DNA from: JBBAEV01 sp041655735
GTDB taxonomy: Bacteria > Bacillota_I > Bacilli_A > RF39 > UBA660
NCBI GenBank assembly: GCA_041655735.1
Contig: JBBAEV010000047.1
Span: 1-5,749, forward strand
Direction of reading: 5' to 3'
Length of the DNA stretch: 5,749 nucleotides
Of the stretch, positions 5,033-5,749 are shown piece by piece. The notes under the pieces were generated by a model, which saw nothing but the letters and a program-made list of their open reading frames with translations, searched no databases and was not told the DNA's origin. A program made the translations under genes and the position numbers. Each line of letters begins with the position of its first letter. The stretch's first letter is position 1.

Positions 5033-5749
5033 TTATATACTTTTAACATGTTCTAAAAGATTTAAGAACAATCTAATAAATTTCTTTTCTAATCCTTTTC
5101 TCTTTAACTTTCTTATTTCAATTCTCTTATTCTTAATTTTTATATCACTAAATAATATTTTACTTATTTCTTCTTTTAACTTTGTTTTAATCATTAAATC
5201 AGAAATAATACTATTAATATCATCATTTATTACTCTTAAAGCATCTATTTCAATATCTTTACCCTTACAATTAATTGTTATTTGGCTAAGAACAGATACT
5301 TCTTTTATTTCAATAATAAAATCATTACCATCAACATAAGATATAAATTCAACTCTTTTATCATTTTCATATACTAATACATCATTAGCTTTTTTAGTAT
5401 TTCTAAATTTAATTTTATAGTTTCTAGTAGGAGTAATTACATTACTTTTCCCCTCCACTGCTCTAATAATTAAAGTATAATTACTTTCTCTATAATTATA
5501 ATCAAATGATGTTATTAAATAAAAACCCTCTTTATATAAATTAGTATAACCATCATCTTCATATAAATTATAGGTATTAGATCTACCTGGAAATATATCA
5601 ATCATTAAATCTTTAGGTGCTCTTGTATCATTAGTGTTGTTATTTTGAGCAAGAGGAATAATAGCCCCTGCTTTAGCAAATACTGGATAATCCTCATCCT
5701 TATAAAATATTGTATAAGTACCTCCACCATTAAACTTCTTACCTGTTCT
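5033..5749 (-). CDS. C-terminal part of a glycoside hydrolase family 31 protein (alpha-glucosidase-like), cut by the window edge
   Basis: The frame is open from the right edge to TAA at 5033, giving 238 residues. The first in-frame ATG (complement of 5603-5605) is internal and not the start, because recognisable family sequence continues upstream of it. The fragment opens with KKFNGGGTYTI and then YPVFAKAGAIIPLAQ (about 21-35), the typical stretch after the (beta/alpha)8 barrel in family 31 alpha-glucosidases and alpha-xylosidases. Next comes the C-terminal beta-sandwich (DUF5110-like) with FPGRSNTYNLYEDDG (53-67). The last 65 or so residues (from about 173) form a Lys-rich, probably helical tail. 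The catalytic barrel is outside the window, so substrate, activity and secretion cannot be judged. As a class these enzymes release glucose or xylose from alpha-linked oligosaccharides. The gene ends in its own terminator and is not in the leuS operon. Confidence 0.88.
   Translation of the reverse strand, partial: RTGKKFNGGGTYTIFYKDEDYPVFAKAGAIIPLAQNNNTNDTRAPKDLMIDIFPGRSNTYNLYEDDGYTNLYKEGFYLITSFDYNYRESNYTLIIRAVEGKSNVITPTRNYKIKFRNTKKANDVLVYENDKRVEFISYVDGNDFIIEIKEVSVLSQITINCKGKDIEIDALRVINDDINSIISDLMIKTKLKEEISKILFSDIKIKNKRIEIRKLKRKGLEKKFIRLFLNLLEHVKSI

Noticed and set aside
5033..5605. A self-standing 190-residue gene starting at the ATG complementary to 5603-5605
   Set aside because: The open frame continues upstream to the window edge with clear family 31 sequence (YPVFAKAGAIIPL), so this Met is internal and the gene is truncated by the window, not short.

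Overview
This is a compact, strongly AT-rich stretch of bacterial chromosome. It has Gram-positive-type AGGAGG ribosome binding sites, TTGACA/TATAAT-like promoters, and short hairpin terminators ending in T-runs. The leucyl-tRNA synthetase gene ends in TGA and the Trp codons checked are TGG, so the standard bacterial code applies and Mycoplasma/Spiroplasma-type recoding is excluded. The best guess is a low-GC Firmicute of the Bacilli/Clostridia side, possibly one of the uncultured gut lineages near the Mollicutes. The exact lineage cannot be read from this window.

Layout, left to right. Positions 1-107 are a regulatory region with five TTCTA/TAGAA half-sites. A good minus-strand promoter with a ribosome binding site and ATG points off the left edge, and the 71-residue Xre-type repressor gene (108-323) reads rightwards. 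That gene converges on purA (adenylosuccinate synthetase, 349-1617, minus), and the two share one symmetrical hairpin terminator (322-350) that takes in parts of both stop codons. purA has its own promoter (1656-1684). Its -35 box overlaps the T-run of a weak terminator behind leuS. leuS (1709-4588, minus) is the second gene of a two-gene unit. It overlaps by one base (TAATG) with the gene of a small three-helix membrane protein of unknown function (4588-4935), which has a good promoter at 4966-4994. Upstream of that, after another terminator, lies the 3' end of a glycoside hydrolase family 31 gene (5033 to beyond the right edge).

The most interesting feature is inside leuS. The protein has 959 residues, where about 800-830 is usual. 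About 150 extra residues (roughly 361-512) are inserted in the CP1 editing domain and form a Nudix hydrolase domain with an intact Nudix box (residues 410-432). The host synthetase keeps its HIGH and KMSKS motifs, both zinc ribbons and most editing-pocket motifs. The gene therefore appears to encode a leucyl-tRNA synthetase with a second, nested hydrolase next to its proofreading site. The other genes are ordinary housekeeping or accessory functions, apart from the unknown membrane protein translationally coupled to leuS. No tRNA, T-box, riboswitch, CRISPR array or mobile element was seen.
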